Shown: in pieces, positions 36,113 through 44,915 of the stretch
Layout: the number at the start of each line of letters is the position of its first letter
Position numbering within the stretch: the first letter of the stretch is position 1
Assembly (NCBI RefSeq): GCF_963877135.1
Contig: NZ_CAWNSW010000125.1
Coordinates: 1-64,000, forward strand
Direction: 5' to 3'
Source: Stenomitos frigidus_A
GTDB taxonomy: Bacteria; Cyanobacteriota; Cyanobacteriia; Leptolyngbyales; Leptolyngbyaceae
DNA length: 64,000 nucleotides
The notes under the pieces: generated by a model
Told to the model about the DNA's origin: nothing
What the model saw: only the letters and a program-made list of their open reading frames with translations
Database searches by the model: none
Position numbers and translations under genes: made by a program

Positions 36113-36619
36113 TTACAAGGCAACGGTGCAGTAGCCATCGTCTGTCATCTCAAGCAAGATTTGCATACTTTGTAGCCCTGCTAGATGTCTGACGGTGTCT
36201 TGAGCATCAGTAGGCAGCAGCTTATCGTTGATGGTTTGAATCTGATCACGATTCAGTCCTGCTGCTAAAGCGTTGCAAAGGCTCAGTTCTAAAGCTGCTA
36301 AGCCGTTGGGATTTTGATTAGCTTTCTGGGTCAACAGTTTTGCTACAGCTAGATTCTCTAGCAGGGCTACGCGCTTTTTGTAAGCTTGGAGAAAGGATGA
36401 CTCGCTACCACTGCCTTCTGTCGTTGGAGCCTCTGATGCTTCTGATGGAGAAGGATTGATACTTACCGGACAAAGCCGAGCCGTCAAATCAACCACTCTT
36501 CCCGTATTCATCTGCATATAGCACGGGTAGTCAGGCTCTTTTGGCATTGCAGAGGCACTCACAGATGGCAGCATGGAAGCAAGCAAAGTAAGGGCAATCG
36601 TGCGGCTGAGGAATTTCAT
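36113..36619 (-). CDS. Secreted hypothetical protein
   Basis: 168 residues with a Sec signal peptide (MKFLSRTIALTLLASMLPS, cleavage likely after VSASA). The mature part has four cysteines and a Ser/Glu-rich linker (residues about 58-75), then helices. PDYPCYMQMNTGRVVDLTARLC at its front resembles a short motif I have seen in cyanobacterial exported proteins, but the family is not named. It is probably periplasmic. Confidence 0.7.
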   Translation of the reverse strand: MKFLSRTIALTLLASMLPSVSASAMPKEPDYPCYMQMNTGRVVDLTARLCPVSINPSPSEASEAPTTEGSGSESSFLQAYKKRVALLENLAVAKLLTQKANQNPNGLAALELSLCNALAAGLNRDQIQTINDKLLPTDAQDTVRHLAGLQSMQILLEMTDDGYCTVAL

Positions 36620-36894
36620 GGCAACTGGAGAAAAGGGCTTTCCTCAAAGATTTCCTTCCTTTTAGAAGGCATCCAGACAGGTTTTGTAAAATTCTGAGCG
36701 GAGATTGTAAAGTTTGAGTCAACGATTGGTCAGTGGCGATAGACGATCCGAGGTTTTCAAGCAACCATGCAAGTAAGGTGCAAAGTTTGATCAGTCCCTA
36801 CTCTTACCTTCTCGCCTTAGTCTCCACCCGCTTCCCCTTCCCATTGAGTAGAATAATTGCAGCGAATCAATGTATAGAGCTGGAGGAATGAGGG

Positions 36895-37737
36895 GTGGAT
36901 GAACTGAGAGCCGCGTTGGAGTTGGCAACAGAGGACGAGTTGCAAGATTTGACGGAGATTCTATTTCGCCCCAAGTTTAATCCGATCGATTACATGAATG
37001 CGTCTGACCCACTTGCGGTACAAAGTCAGGAGCGTACGATCTGGCTCAATGCGCTGGAAGAGCGGTTTCGGTTTTTGGCAGCCGATGGGGTGACCGTGTT
37101 AAGTCGCAAAACCCAGCGATTGACGTATCGCCAAATTTTGATTCAAGTCTGTCGGCATCTCAAACTGCCCTATCAAGGATCAATGTCTACAGTGGATCTA
37201 GAGGCAGAGGTCTTTCTTTCGCTGCTATCGCGTGCCTGGAAGCAAATGCCTGTTGCCGAACGGAGCACGTTAACCATTCGGTTGCAGCGATCGCTTACCA
37301 ACTCCCAAATTCTTCCCCAGTTGCCGTTAGCGCTTCAGCGCGATCCTCTGAGCCTGTTGGTCAAAGGTAGCAGCGCGATTGCGATTAGCTCTGTTCTGCG
37401 TCCGCTGCTCATTCAGCAGATTGCGCGTCAATTTGCGCTTCACTTTGCGACGTATCAGGTCGCGCAGCAAGCGGTAACAGTGGGTGGTGCCGTTGCAGCG
37501 ACTCAAGTGCAAAATTACCTGGCCTTACAAACTGCTCGTCGCGGTATGGCATTAAGTGCGGCACGGTTGACTGCTGTTCGCAGCATCTTTGCGGTTGTGG
37601 GGCCAGCCATGTGGGCCTGGTTTCTGGCAGACTTGGGTTGGCGGACGATCGCAACAAATTACGGCCGCATTATCCCTACCATTTATGCTCTCGCCCAGAT
37701 TCGTCTTACTCGTGCTGAATGCTTTGAACTCGCTTAA
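36895..37737 (+). CDS. YaaW-family protein
   Basis: 280 residues from a GTG at 36895. The start (MDELRAALELATEDELQDLT) and the helical core with an Ala-rich, partly hydrophobic C-terminal third (FAVVGPAMWAWFLADLG) match the YaaW group found in enterobacteria and cyanobacteria. Function unknown; association with a membrane is possible. It lies upstream of the O-antigen-ligase-like gene (145-base gap) in the same direction. Confidence 0.75.
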   Translation: MDELRAALELATEDELQDLTEILFRPKFNPIDYMNASDPLAVQSQERTIWLNALEERFRFLAADGVTVLSRKTQRLTYRQILIQVCRHLKLPYQGSMSTVDLEAEVFLSLLSRAWKQMPVAERSTLTIRLQRSLTNSQILPQLPLALQRDPLSLLVKGSSAIAISSVLRPLLIQQIARQFALHFATYQVAQQAVTVGGAVAATQVQNYLALQTARRGMALSAARLTAVRSIFAVVGPAMWAWFLADLGWRTIATNYGRIIPTIYALAQIRLTRAECFELA

Positions 37738-37882
37738 CCATCTTTGTCTGGCCAAGCTCGGTCTGGTGCGGTACAGCTCGACGGGTAATACGGGAGTTCT
37801 GACCTGCTGTGATGCATTTCATTTGAATGGGAAGAGCTCTACCAACTCGCAACAACACTACAATGTCCATCGGGCTTGAATC

Positions 37883-39307
37883 ATGACATTCAAGCCTTGG
37901 ATAGCCTCCTTAATGCCGAGCCAGCCTCATCCTAACGCTCAACTGCAAACCCACTGGAATGTTGCCCAACTGTCAGTACTACTACTGCCATTTAGTTCAC
38001 TTTTAGGTAGTGCGGGTCTTTTGCTGGTCGCGATCGGCGTTTGGCAAAAGCGGTTTCAGCACGTCGTAAGACGTCCTCTGAACTGGGGCCTTGCCGTACT
38101 GAGCCTGCTGCTACTGCTCAGTACGGCTTTAGCGTTCAAGCAGATTGATGCGCTTTTGGGCCTTTTTAACTTTCTGCCCTTCTTTTTCGTGTTTGCAGGG
38201 TTGAGTGAGCTCATCCAGACTCCCGCCCAGCTCCGGCGACTGGCGTGGCTGTTAGTGATTAGCTCGGTGCCTGTGGTGGCGATCGGGTTAGGGCAACAGT
38301 TTTTTGGGCTAGCAGGGCATGTACAAATTCTATGGATTCTTGTTGATTGGTCGATCGATCCAACGGGCACACCTCCCGGTCGTATGGCATCCATCTTCTT
38401 CTACGCCAATGTACTAGCAAGCTATCTAGCAATCACGCTGACGCTAAGCCTGGGGTTATGGATAGAAGCGTTTTTTGGCGGTCAGCGGTCAGTGGTCAGC
38501 GGTCAGTGGTCAGCGGTCAGCGGTCAGCTTCAACTTAAAACTCAAAACTCAAAAGTTAAAACTTCTCCACCCTCCACTCCCCACTCCCTTCTCACCCGCC
38601 TTTTTATCACCATCGCGATGTTTGGTAATGCGATCGCGCTCATTCTCACCAACTCTCGCAATGCCTGGGCGATAGCGGTCTTTGCGTGCCTTGCCTATGC
38701 GCTTTACCTGGGCTGGCGTTGGCTCTTGCTTGGCGTTGGCGTTGTAGTCAGTAGCGCTCTCGGCGCAGCTTTTGCTCCACCACCGGGACGGGATTGGCTA
38801 CGGGCGATCGTACCTGCATTTTTCTGGGCACGCTTGACTGATCAGCTCTATACCGATCGCCCAGTGGCTCAGCTACGCAGCACGCAGTGGCATTTTGCCT
38901 GGTCGCTTGCCCAGCAGCGTCCTTTGACAGGCTGGGGGTTGCGCAACTTCAGCCCCCTTTATCAAGCCCAAATGCAGTACTTTATCGGGCATCCTCACAA
39001 CCTGTTGCTCATGCTGTCGGCTGAAACTGGGTTCCCATCTGCCCTGCTGTTCTTTGGTTTAGTGGGCTGGGTTGTCGTCCAGGGTAGCCTCCTGCTGTAC
39101 GACCAAATGCCGTTAAGCATTTCTACAACAAGCCATCATGATGGTAACGATCGCCTGGTCTACTTCAGCTACCTCGTTGCCTTCACAGGTTGCGCTCTTT
39201 TCAGCTTCTTAGACATTACGCTGTTCGATGTGCGCATCAATCTACTCGGCTGGCTTTTGCTGGCAGCGATCGCAGGAGTGGTGTACCAGGGTAAGGGCAA
39301 GGGTTGA
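37883..39307 (+). CDS. O-antigen-ligase-family membrane protein (IctB-like)
   Basis: 474 residues with about ten membrane helices. NAIALILTNSRNAWAIAV and the large loop ending GWGLRNFSPLYQ, then HPHNLLLMLSAETG, are hallmarks of the Wzy/WaaL O-antigen ligase/polymerase family. IctB, once proposed as a bicarbonate transporter, belongs here. It probably joins or polymerises surface glycans. Residues 199-237 (38477-38594) are a pure translation of tandem repeat DNA (GGTCAGC, then AACTCAAA, then CCACTCC units). They are inserted in frame in a loop between two helices. Confidence 0.88.
   Translation: MTFKPWIASLMPSQPHPNAQLQTHWNVAQLSVLLLPFSSLLGSAGLLLVAIGVWQKRFQHVVRRPLNWGLAVLSLLLLLSTALAFKQIDALLGLFNFLPFFFVFAGLSELIQTPAQLRRLAWLLVISSVPVVAIGLGQQFFGLAGHVQILWILVDWSIDPTGTPPGRMASIFFYANVLASYLAITLTLSLGLWIEAFFGGQRSVVSGQWSAVSGQLQLKTQNSKVKTSPPSTPHSLLTRLFITIAMFGNAIALILTNSRNAWAIAVFACLAYALYLGWRWLLLGVGVVVSSALGAAFAPPPGRDWLRAIVPAFFWARLTDQLYTDRPVAQLRSTQWHFAWSLAQQRPLTGWGLRNFSPLYQAQMQYFIGHPHNLLLMLSAETGFPSALLFFGLVGWVVVQGSLLLYDQMPLSISTTSHHDGNDRLVYFSYLVAFTGCALFSFLDITLFDVRINLLGWLLLAAIAGVVYQGKGKG
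38477..38594. repeat. Tandem repeat mosaic inside a coding region
   Basis: At least six GGTCAGC/GGTCAGTG units, then AAACTCA units, then CCACTCC units, about 118 bases, all read in frame by the surrounding gene. The same modules are otherwise intergenic (7372, 19838, 24128, 52838). Confidence 0.93.
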
Positions 39308-39331
39308 GGGTTAAGGGTTGAAGTTTAGAAT

Positions 39332-39395
39332 TAACCACTAACCACTAACCACTAACCACTAACCACTAACCGCCGACCACTAAACACTAGCCACT
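39332..39395. repeat. AACCACT tandem repeat
   Basis: Seven or more AACCACT-type units follow the O-antigen-ligase-like gene, with GGGTTGA/GTTAAGG units just before them (39300-39322). The same unit appears at 44870-44893. Confidence 0.92.
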
Positions 39396-39501
39396 GACTT
39401 TCACCCTGGTTCCGAACCTGTAACCTCGCTACAATAAGCAAAAGCCAGTCAAACTTGTTCAACGCTAAATTGTTCAACGCTAAAGAAAGCAGGATTCTCG
39501 C

Positions 39502-40206
39502 GTGACTCAGGATCGGGCGACTCCACAAAACGAGAAAGAGGCAAAGGCATCACAGCAACAGGTGTTGGCTGCAAGCTACTACGGTTTGTTGGGCTTACAC
39601 CCCTCGGCGTCCGTGCGCGAAATTCGCCAAGCCTACCGTGATCTGAGCAAGCTCTATCATCCTGATACGACTGCGCTCGCAGCCGCGATCGCTATCACAA
39701 AATTCCAACAGATCAACGAGGCGTATGCCACGCTCAGTAGTCCAGAGCGACGAACAGCGTATGATCAAAAAATTGGCTACTCGTCTGTTCCAGTGGTGCA
39801 GCGTTCACTGCGAGTTGAGCAAGCGAATGCATCAACCCGTACGGTTCAGTCGTCCTCTGCCTACCTCGACTCGACCGATCGACCGCTGTCGCCTGGAGAA
39901 ATTTTTGCCCTGTTTATTCTTGGGATTACGTTCGTGGGCTGTTTGGTGCTGGCGATCGCGATCGGTATCACTAGAGGTGAAGCTGTCTTTCAGCCACTCA
40001 CTGCCCATCTGAGTGCCCCCCAGCAGGAGATCACTAGCGCACCTAACGCGCCTCAGTTGAGTGCCCCTCAGCAGGAAGCCACTGTCGCACCTAGCACGCC
40101 TCGGCAAGACGTCACTATGCCCACAAACGCTCACGAGCAGCCTCTAACGAATCAAGCAGATGTTCCGGCTGCGTCACCGCCAGCTAGCCCAGAGTCGGAA
40201 ACCTAG
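39502..40206 (+). CDS. J-domain (DnaJ) membrane protein
   Basis: 234 residues from a GTG at 39502. Residues 26-95 are a J domain with the HPD motif in KLYHPDTT, so it should stimulate an Hsp70. Residues about 135-155 (IFALFILGITFVGCLVLAI) are a membrane helix. The C-terminus is an Ala/Pro/Thr-rich tail with repeated SAPQQE units. It lacks the Gly/Phe and Cys-rich domains of DnaJ itself. It is followed 31 bases later by a DUF3143 gene and then psaC, all in one direction. Confidence 0.88.
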   Translation: MTQDRATPQNEKEAKASQQQVLAASYYGLLGLHPSASVREIRQAYRDLSKLYHPDTTALAAAIAITKFQQINEAYATLSSPERRTAYDQKIGYSSVPVVQRSLRVEQANASTRTVQSSSAYLDSTDRPLSPGEIFALFILGITFVGCLVLAIAIGITRGEAVFQPLTAHLSAPQQEITSAPNAPQLSAPQQEATVAPSTPRQDVTMPTNAHEQPLTNQADVPAASPPASPESET

Positions 40207-40237
40207 CTCTGGGCGATGCCAATCAACGTGCGATTCA

Positions 40238-40537
40238 ATGTTCTCTATTCCTCCTAACTCCTCAATGCCACTTCCCGCTGCTGATACGCCTCTTTATAAC
40301 CACCCCCTCCCTGACATTGAGCAGTGGCTCTTGACTAAAGGGTGCGAACAAAATCGCTCTGAACGGCATTGTTGGCACATCCAGCAGCCTGATTGGAAGG
40401 CAGAGCTATGTCTAGACATTGATCAACTAACAGTGCGTTATAAGCAGCCTCACGAGAGTGACTACAGCATTCAGCGATCGTTCAAATACTCGCTGAGCCG
40501 ACGAGACATTGAAGATGCTGTTTTTGCTGGACCGTGA
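40238..40537 (+). CDS. DUF3143 family protein
   Basis: 99 residues from the ATG at 40238. TPLYNHPLPDIEQWL, HCWHIQQPDWKAELCLD and FKYSLSRRDIEDAVFAGP match the cyanobacterial DUF3143 family. Unknown function, small and soluble. It sits between the J-domain gene and psaC; a link to photosystem assembly is only a guess from position. Confidence 0.88.
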   Translation: MFSIPPNSSMPLPAADTPLYNHPLPDIEQWLLTKGCEQNRSERHCWHIQQPDWKAELCLDIDQLTVRYKQPHESDYSIQRSFKYSLSRRDIEDAVFAGP

Positions 40538-40699
40538 AACTATTACAATCTTTGAAGTTTTGCAGCCTTTTCCCAGAGAGGGTTCCAGCGGTGATGTAAA
40601 CTTGGCGTTGACTCTGAAGCTTTCAGCGGCTAAATCTGCCGCTAGGTTAGCTGATCGATGCTGCGAAGTATCAAGCATTCATTTGGAGCCCTGCATAAT

Positions 40700-40945
40700 A
40701 TGTCTCATACGGTCAAAATCTATGACACCTGCATTGGGTGCACCCAATGCGTACGTGCCTGCCCTACTGACGTTCTGGAAATGGTTCCCTGGAATGGCTG
40801 CAAAGCAGGTCAAATTGCCTCATCGCCAAGAACGGAAGACTGCGTTGGTTGCAAGCGGTGCGAAACTGCTTGCCCCACTGATTTCCTAAGCATCCGGGTT
40901 TACCTGGGAGCCGAAACAACCCGCAGTATGGGTCTGGCTTATTAG
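40700..40945 (+). CDS. psaC: Photosystem I iron-sulfur subunit PsaC
   Basis: The 81-residue stromal subunit of photosystem I carries the terminal 4Fe-4S clusters FA and FB and passes electrons to ferredoxin. All nine cysteines are present (11, 14, 17, 21, 34, 48, 51, 54, 58); the cluster-binding sets are CIGCTQCVRACP and CVGCKRCETACP. The start is the ATG at 40700 (MSHTVKIYD), not the longer frame from 40658. A strong terminator follows at 40990-41021. Confidence 0.98.
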   Translation: MSHTVKIYDTCIGCTQCVRACPTDVLEMVPWNGCKAGQIASSPRTEDCVGCKRCETACPTDFLSIRVYLGAETTRSMGLAY

Positions 40946-40989
40946 AAGCGCTGTTGTCACGTCCGTTTTATCCATGTGGGTTCAAAACT

Positions 40990-41021
40990 AAAAAGGGGGA
41001 GCGATCGCTCCCCCTTTTTTT
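40990..41021 (+). terminator. psaC intrinsic terminator containing a HIP1 site
   Basis: AAAAGGGGGAGC pairs with GCTCCCCCTTTT around the HIP1 octamer GCGATCGC, which itself continues the stem. Seven T follow. It is a perfect hairpin 45 bases after the psaC stop. Confidence 0.93.
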
Positions 41022-41266
41022 GAACTCTTTTGAGTGATCATTTCTGCCGTGACAAGAGTGCTTTCGGTCACCGACTCTTAGATGGATTAGCCACAGTGCG
41101 TAAAGCCTTGCGGCATACAAGAAACACGGAGCGAGTGCTTTGTACTTACATCTTGCGCGCGCGTGAGCGAGACGCTCACACTCAATTGCTGTGGCTTATT
41201 CAAACGAAAATTGCTGTAATAGCTGACCACTGACTGCTGACCGCTCATTATAATGTCGATCGCCCA

Positions 41267-41854
41267 TTAAGAACTAGCATTGCCCACTAAACCGTCTGAC
41301 TCAGCTGCTTCACGCTCCCTCGCTAAGCGGCGCTTTCTGGCGTAAAGCTGAATGGCGATCGCGAACACGATCACCATTGCCACAATGCCCCAGACGGTCA
41401 AATCAGTCGGCAAATTGTTCTTGAACACCGCTAGCAGCACCACCACCACAAAAAAGACGGTTGGCACTTCGTTGAACCAGCGAAAATGCTGTGCGTTCAG
41501 CTTGCACTCATCTGCCGCTAGTTGTTTCATGAGACGCTTGCAGTAGTGGTGATAGCCCAGCAGAAGCGCGACGCAGGCAAGCTTGACATGCATCCACGGC
41601 TCCTTGAGAACGTCGGGTTCTGTCGTTACCAGCCCGATCGCCATGGCTACGGTCAACAGCATGGCAGGAGTCATGATGATGCTGTAAAGGCGCTTCTCCA
41701 TGATCTGATACTGGCTTTTCAGGATGCTGCGAGCGGGCTCTGGTTGTTCACTCGCTTCAGCATGGTAGACAAACAGTCGCGGCAGATAAAACATGCCTGC
41801 AAACCAGCACACGATGCCAACAATGTGAAACGCTTTGAACCAGTAATAAGCCAT
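41267..41854 (-). CDS. hemJ: Protoporphyrinogen oxidase HemJ
   Basis: It oxidises protoporphyrinogen IX to protoporphyrin IX, the last shared step before heme and chlorophyll. 195 residues with four to five membrane helices. YYWFKAFHIVGIVCWFAGMF contains the conserved His near residue 10. YSIIMTPAMLLTVAMAIGL, WMHVKLACVALLLGYHHYCK and RWFNEVPTVFF are HemJ blocks. It is related to CopD-like membrane proteins but has the HemJ size. The C-terminal tail is charged. A DUF2811 gene lies 136 bases upstream in the same direction. Confidence 0.93.
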   Translation of the reverse strand: MAYYWFKAFHIVGIVCWFAGMFYLPRLFVYHAEASEQPEPARSILKSQYQIMEKRLYSIIMTPAMLLTVAMAIGLVTTEPDVLKEPWMHVKLACVALLLGYHHYCKRLMKQLAADECKLNAQHFRWFNEVPTVFFVVVVLLAVFKNNLPTDLTVWGIVAMVIVFAIAIQLYARKRRLAREREAAESDGLVGNASS

Positions 41855-41990
41855 ACATAACTCCTAAAAGGCCTAGATCCTGTGAGAATTCAGAGCTTCG
41901 ATCGCAGCTAGAGCCCTAAAGCTAAGCTCTTCAATCCAATGGTTCTGGAAGCTAACGACAATCTAAAAACCCACAATCAAGCGACAACGC

Positions 41991-42191
41991 CTAAACTGCC
42001 TGTTTGAACAGTGCATCCAGGTAAACACGTGCAGCACGGCGATCGCAATCTCCATTTTGCAACAAAAAGAGGGACACTGCTGCTGCAAAAACGCGATCTT
42101 GGTCCCAGTCGGGATGCGATTCGAGATAGAGGGTAATTGCCGTGTGAAGTTCTTCAGGAATTTCTGCCAGAATGCTAACGGTCGTGGTCAT
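41991..42191 (-). CDS. DUF2811 family protein
   Basis: 66 residues from the ATG at 42191; the longer open frame upstream to 42398 is not protein-like. ILAEIPEELHTAITLYLESH, then PDWDQDRVFAAAVSLFLLQN and DRRAARVYLDALF are the DUF2811 signature. It is small, helical and restricted to cyanobacteria. Role unknown. Confidence 0.88.
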   Translation of the reverse strand: MTTTVSILAEIPEELHTAITLYLESHPDWDQDRVFAAAVSLFLLQNGDCDRRAARVYLDALFKQAV

Positions 42192-42933
42192 GAGAACCTC
42201 AGTTGATGCTAAAAGCACGTTGATAATGAAGCGGGGAGAAGCAGTTCGACTTTGCACCCTGTAGAGAAAAAGCCGATGAGAATTTGGTGCTGCAGCGCTA
42301 ACACTGAGGCACATGCACCACAATCGCTTGATTCTCCAGAAGCAAACAGTCCTGTTGGCGTGGGTTTCAGAACGGTCGTGTGGGGATAAGCCAATCATTG
42401 TGCCTAGAGGTCGGTTTGCTTGTCAATGCTGCCCATCCCCGTTGGCGCGTTCATGCTAAAACGGCCTAACGAAAGAATCGGTATTTACACGTGATCCCCG
42501 AAATATTGCTTAACATTTCGCGGCGTTTTCTCAGAATAGAGGCGCGATCGCCTGGATGGAACTCAACCCACAGAAGACCGATTCTACCGTTCAGTACTGT
42601 GGAAAACAGCCGCTAATCTGTGGAAAACCGTGATATATCTGTGGAAAACCTGTGGAAAGTCTGTGGAATCAATGGGGAAAACTCTGGTGAAGGATAAGAA
42701 TTGCAAAAACTCAAAAAAGTCAGGATTTGTGGTCTTTTGGGCTCACCGTCCGCTTCCACTTGGAACACATGTTCTCCTCTCGTCTTTTGTCTCATGCCGA
42801 TGTTACGTTCGACCAGGTTAAGTGAAGCGGATTCAGAGTACGATTCTACAAAGCTGATTACCACTTAACGCTCTCTTGTTTACCGCTTTCTTGTAACGCT
42901 CTCTATCCAACTCCTTAGCCCCCGCGCTGCGAT
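42192..42933. other. 742-base intergenic region with DnaA-box array
   Basis: It lies between the divergent DUF2811 and oppC-like genes and has no believable gene. The right half holds the DnaA-box array (42598-42681), followed by an A-rich stretch (42690-42725) that could unwind easily. Confidence 0.7.
42598..42681 (-). other. Array of six DnaA-box-like sites (candidate oriC)
   Basis: TGTGGAAAA, the complement of the cyanobacterial DnaA box TTTTCCACA, occurs exactly at 42598, 42619 and 42640. Near copies follow at 42651 (TGTGGAAAG), 42662 (TGTGGAATC) and 42673 (TGGGGAAAA). All point the same way, and the start-to-start spacings are 21, 21, 11, 11 and 11, that is whole helical turns. Such phased same-strand boxes favour DnaA filament growth. 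The A-rich stretch just to the right would be the unwinding element. dnaA and dnaN are not in the window, so a regulatory DnaA site is the alternative. Confidence 0.72.
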
Positions 42934-44070
42934 ATGAACTGGTGGCAACGACTCAAAAACAATCCCCTGGCTCGGTTTGGCGCGATTCTGTTGCTGCTAT
43001 TTTATGTGGCCGCGATCGCTGCTGAGTTTGTTGCTCCTTATGATCCTTATGGGTCACAGCCCGACGGTGCACTGTTGCCACCCACTCAAATTGCCTGGCA
43101 GAATCAATCTGGAGCATTCGTTGGCCCGCATGTCTATCCCACCACACAGGGGCCAGTCGATCTGAATACTGGCGATCGTCAACTAGTGGTCGATCGCAGC
43201 AAACCATCTCCTCTACGTCTGTTTGTTACGGGGGATGAGTATCGCCTGTTTCAACTGAAGTTGCCGCTTCCCACCCAGTTCTCTTTAACAGACCCCAAGT
43301 TTGATGAAGTGGAACTCTTTGGGGGCATTCCGGGCAACTGGCATTTATTTGGCACCGTTGGGGCGGGTAAGTTTAACCTGCTGGGCACCGACGAGCAAGC
43401 ACGCGATCAGTTCAGTCGCTTGCTGTATGGCGCGCGCATTAGCTTGAGCATTGGTCTCGTTGGCATCATTATTTCGTTTCCGCTGGGGATGCTGGTCGGC
43501 GGGATCTCCGGCTACTTCGGTGGCTGGATCGATAGCGTTCTGATGCGCCTAGTTGAGGTGCTGATGACCATTCCCAGTATTTATTTACTGGTCGCGTTAG
43601 CTGCCGTACTGCCGCCGGGTCTTAGTAGCGCCCAACGATTCTTACTCATTATTCTGATTACGTCCTTTATCCGCTGGGCCGGTTTGGCGCGCGTCATTCG
43701 TGGGCAAGTGTTGTCAATTAAAGAGCGCGAGTTTGTCCAGGCAGCACGGGCTATGGGTGGGCGATCGCTCTACATCATCATCCGCCATGTGTTGCCTCAA
43801 ACCGCCAGCTATATTGTGATTTCGGCAACGCTTTCGATCCCAGATTTTATTGTGGCAGAATCAATCCTCAGTCTGATTGGGTTAGGCATTCAGCAGCCCG
43901 ACCCATCCTGGGGAAACATGCTTTCCTTGGCGACGAATGCGTCCATTTTGGTGCTGCAACCGTGGTTGATCTGGCCGCCAGCATTACTCATTATTCTCAC
44001 GGTACTGGCATTTAACCTACTTGGTGATGGACTGCGGGATGCGCTCGATCCACGTAGTGTGTCACGGTGA
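42934..44070 (+). CDS. ABC transporter permease, OppC/DppC type
   Basis: 378 residues, the second membrane subunit of a peptide/nickel-type importer. An N-terminal membrane helix (FGAILLLLFYVAAIAAEFVA) is followed by a long periplasmic insert (residues about 40-155). LLGTDEQARDQFSRLLYGAR opens the conserved OppC transport domain, and the cytoplasmic EAA loop is EFVQAARAMGGRSLYIIIRH. DGLRDALDPRSVSR is the standard C-terminus. No oppA, oppB or ATPase gene is adjacent, so the partner subunits must be encoded elsewhere, which is common in cyanobacteria. Confidence 0.93.
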   Translation: MNWWQRLKNNPLARFGAILLLLFYVAAIAAEFVAPYDPYGSQPDGALLPPTQIAWQNQSGAFVGPHVYPTTQGPVDLNTGDRQLVVDRSKPSPLRLFVTGDEYRLFQLKLPLPTQFSLTDPKFDEVELFGGIPGNWHLFGTVGAGKFNLLGTDEQARDQFSRLLYGARISLSIGLVGIIISFPLGMLVGGISGYFGGWIDSVLMRLVEVLMTIPSIYLLVALAAVLPPGLSSAQRFLLIILITSFIRWAGLARVIRGQVLSIKEREFVQAARAMGGRSLYIIIRHVLPQTASYIVISATLSIPDFIVAESILSLIGLGIQQPDPSWGNMLSLATNASILVLQPWLIWPPALLIILTVLAFNLLGDGLRDALDPRSVSR

Positions 44071-44105
44071 CATGTTTACTAACAACATGGTGAGGCTTGG
44101 CACAC

Positions 44106-44750
44106 TCACATCGTCACAGGATGCTGTCCGTAAAACGGCAGTGCCTCTGACCAATGGGGTCTTAGTCCCTGTTGCCAGTGCTCATGAGCAAGGGCCAAAA
44201 CGCTAAAAACCGTGCTTCCCAGACCGCCGTCTGCCTGTATTAGCTGGTAAGGGGCTGTCCAATCGGTGAGGGTTTGCTGCCAGGTTGCTAAGCTCAGCAC
44301 AGAGTCTGGGAGAAGCGTGTGTAGCCCGGCAGGGGAGAGTTGATAAATTGCACCAAAGACTTCGCCTCGTTGGGCAGGCATTTGAACCGCAATGTGAGAT
44401 TGACCGTCTGGAGCAGCACCATTCGCCAAGGATGCGTGTGCCAATGCTGCCAATGTCGAAACGGCAAAGAGCGGCATGTTTAACTGCTGCGCCAGGGTGC
44501 GTGCAGTGACTACTCCAAGACGGGTACCAGTGAAACCACCAGGGCCTTTGGCTACAGCAATAAACGCCAGATCGGTCCAGGTTTGGGGCTGTAGAAAGTC
44601 GGCAAGATGAACGTGTAGATGTGTCGAGAGATCACGTCCTAAAGGCCACACCTGAGCACGATCGTCCCCTGCAAAATTGTCGATCGCCAGGCCCAGATCA
44701 GGACTGGCTGTGTGGATGGCTAAACCGTACTGAGTGGAATCCAATTTCAA
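44106..44750 (-). CDS. tsaB: tRNA threonylcarbamoyladenosine synthesis protein TsaB
   Basis: The non-catalytic partner of TsaD in t6A37 modification of tRNAs that read ANN codons. 214 residues. GLAIHTASPDLGLAI begins the ASKHA fold, and VAKGPGGFTGTRLGVVTART is the TsaB/TsaD interface signature. The C-terminal half is variable as in the family. It is convergent with the oppC-like gene (35-base gap). Confidence 0.9.
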   Translation of the reverse strand: MKLDSTQYGLAIHTASPDLGLAIDNFAGDDRAQVWPLGRDLSTHLHVHLADFLQPQTWTDLAFIAVAKGPGGFTGTRLGVVTARTLAQQLNMPLFAVSTLAALAHASLANGAAPDGQSHIAVQMPAQRGEVFGAIYQLSPAGLHTLLPDSVLSLATWQQTLTDWTAPYQLIQADGGLGSTVFSVLALAHEHWQQGLRPHWSEALPFYGQHPVTM

Positions 44751-44778
44751 CCGAGGAACCTAGTGCGCGTGTTTTGGA

Positions 44779-44896
44779 GCGATCAGCTTTCAGCGATCAG
44801 TCATGGGCATTTGGAGCTTTTAGCTTTCAGCGATCAGCGATCAGTCATTGGCGATCGCACTGACTGACCACTAACCACTGATCACCAACCACTGAA
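44779..44896. repeat. Mosaic of GCGATCAG, AGCTTTCA and AACCACT units
   Basis: CAGCGATCAG/TTTCAGCGATCA units are repeated with GGAGCTTTTAGCTT between them, then GACCACTAACCACTGA units. The mosaic fills the space between tsaB and the DUF2499 gene and contains one HIP1 site. Confidence 0.85.
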
Positions 44897-44915
44897 CCGT
44901 CTTGTTTGACAACCC

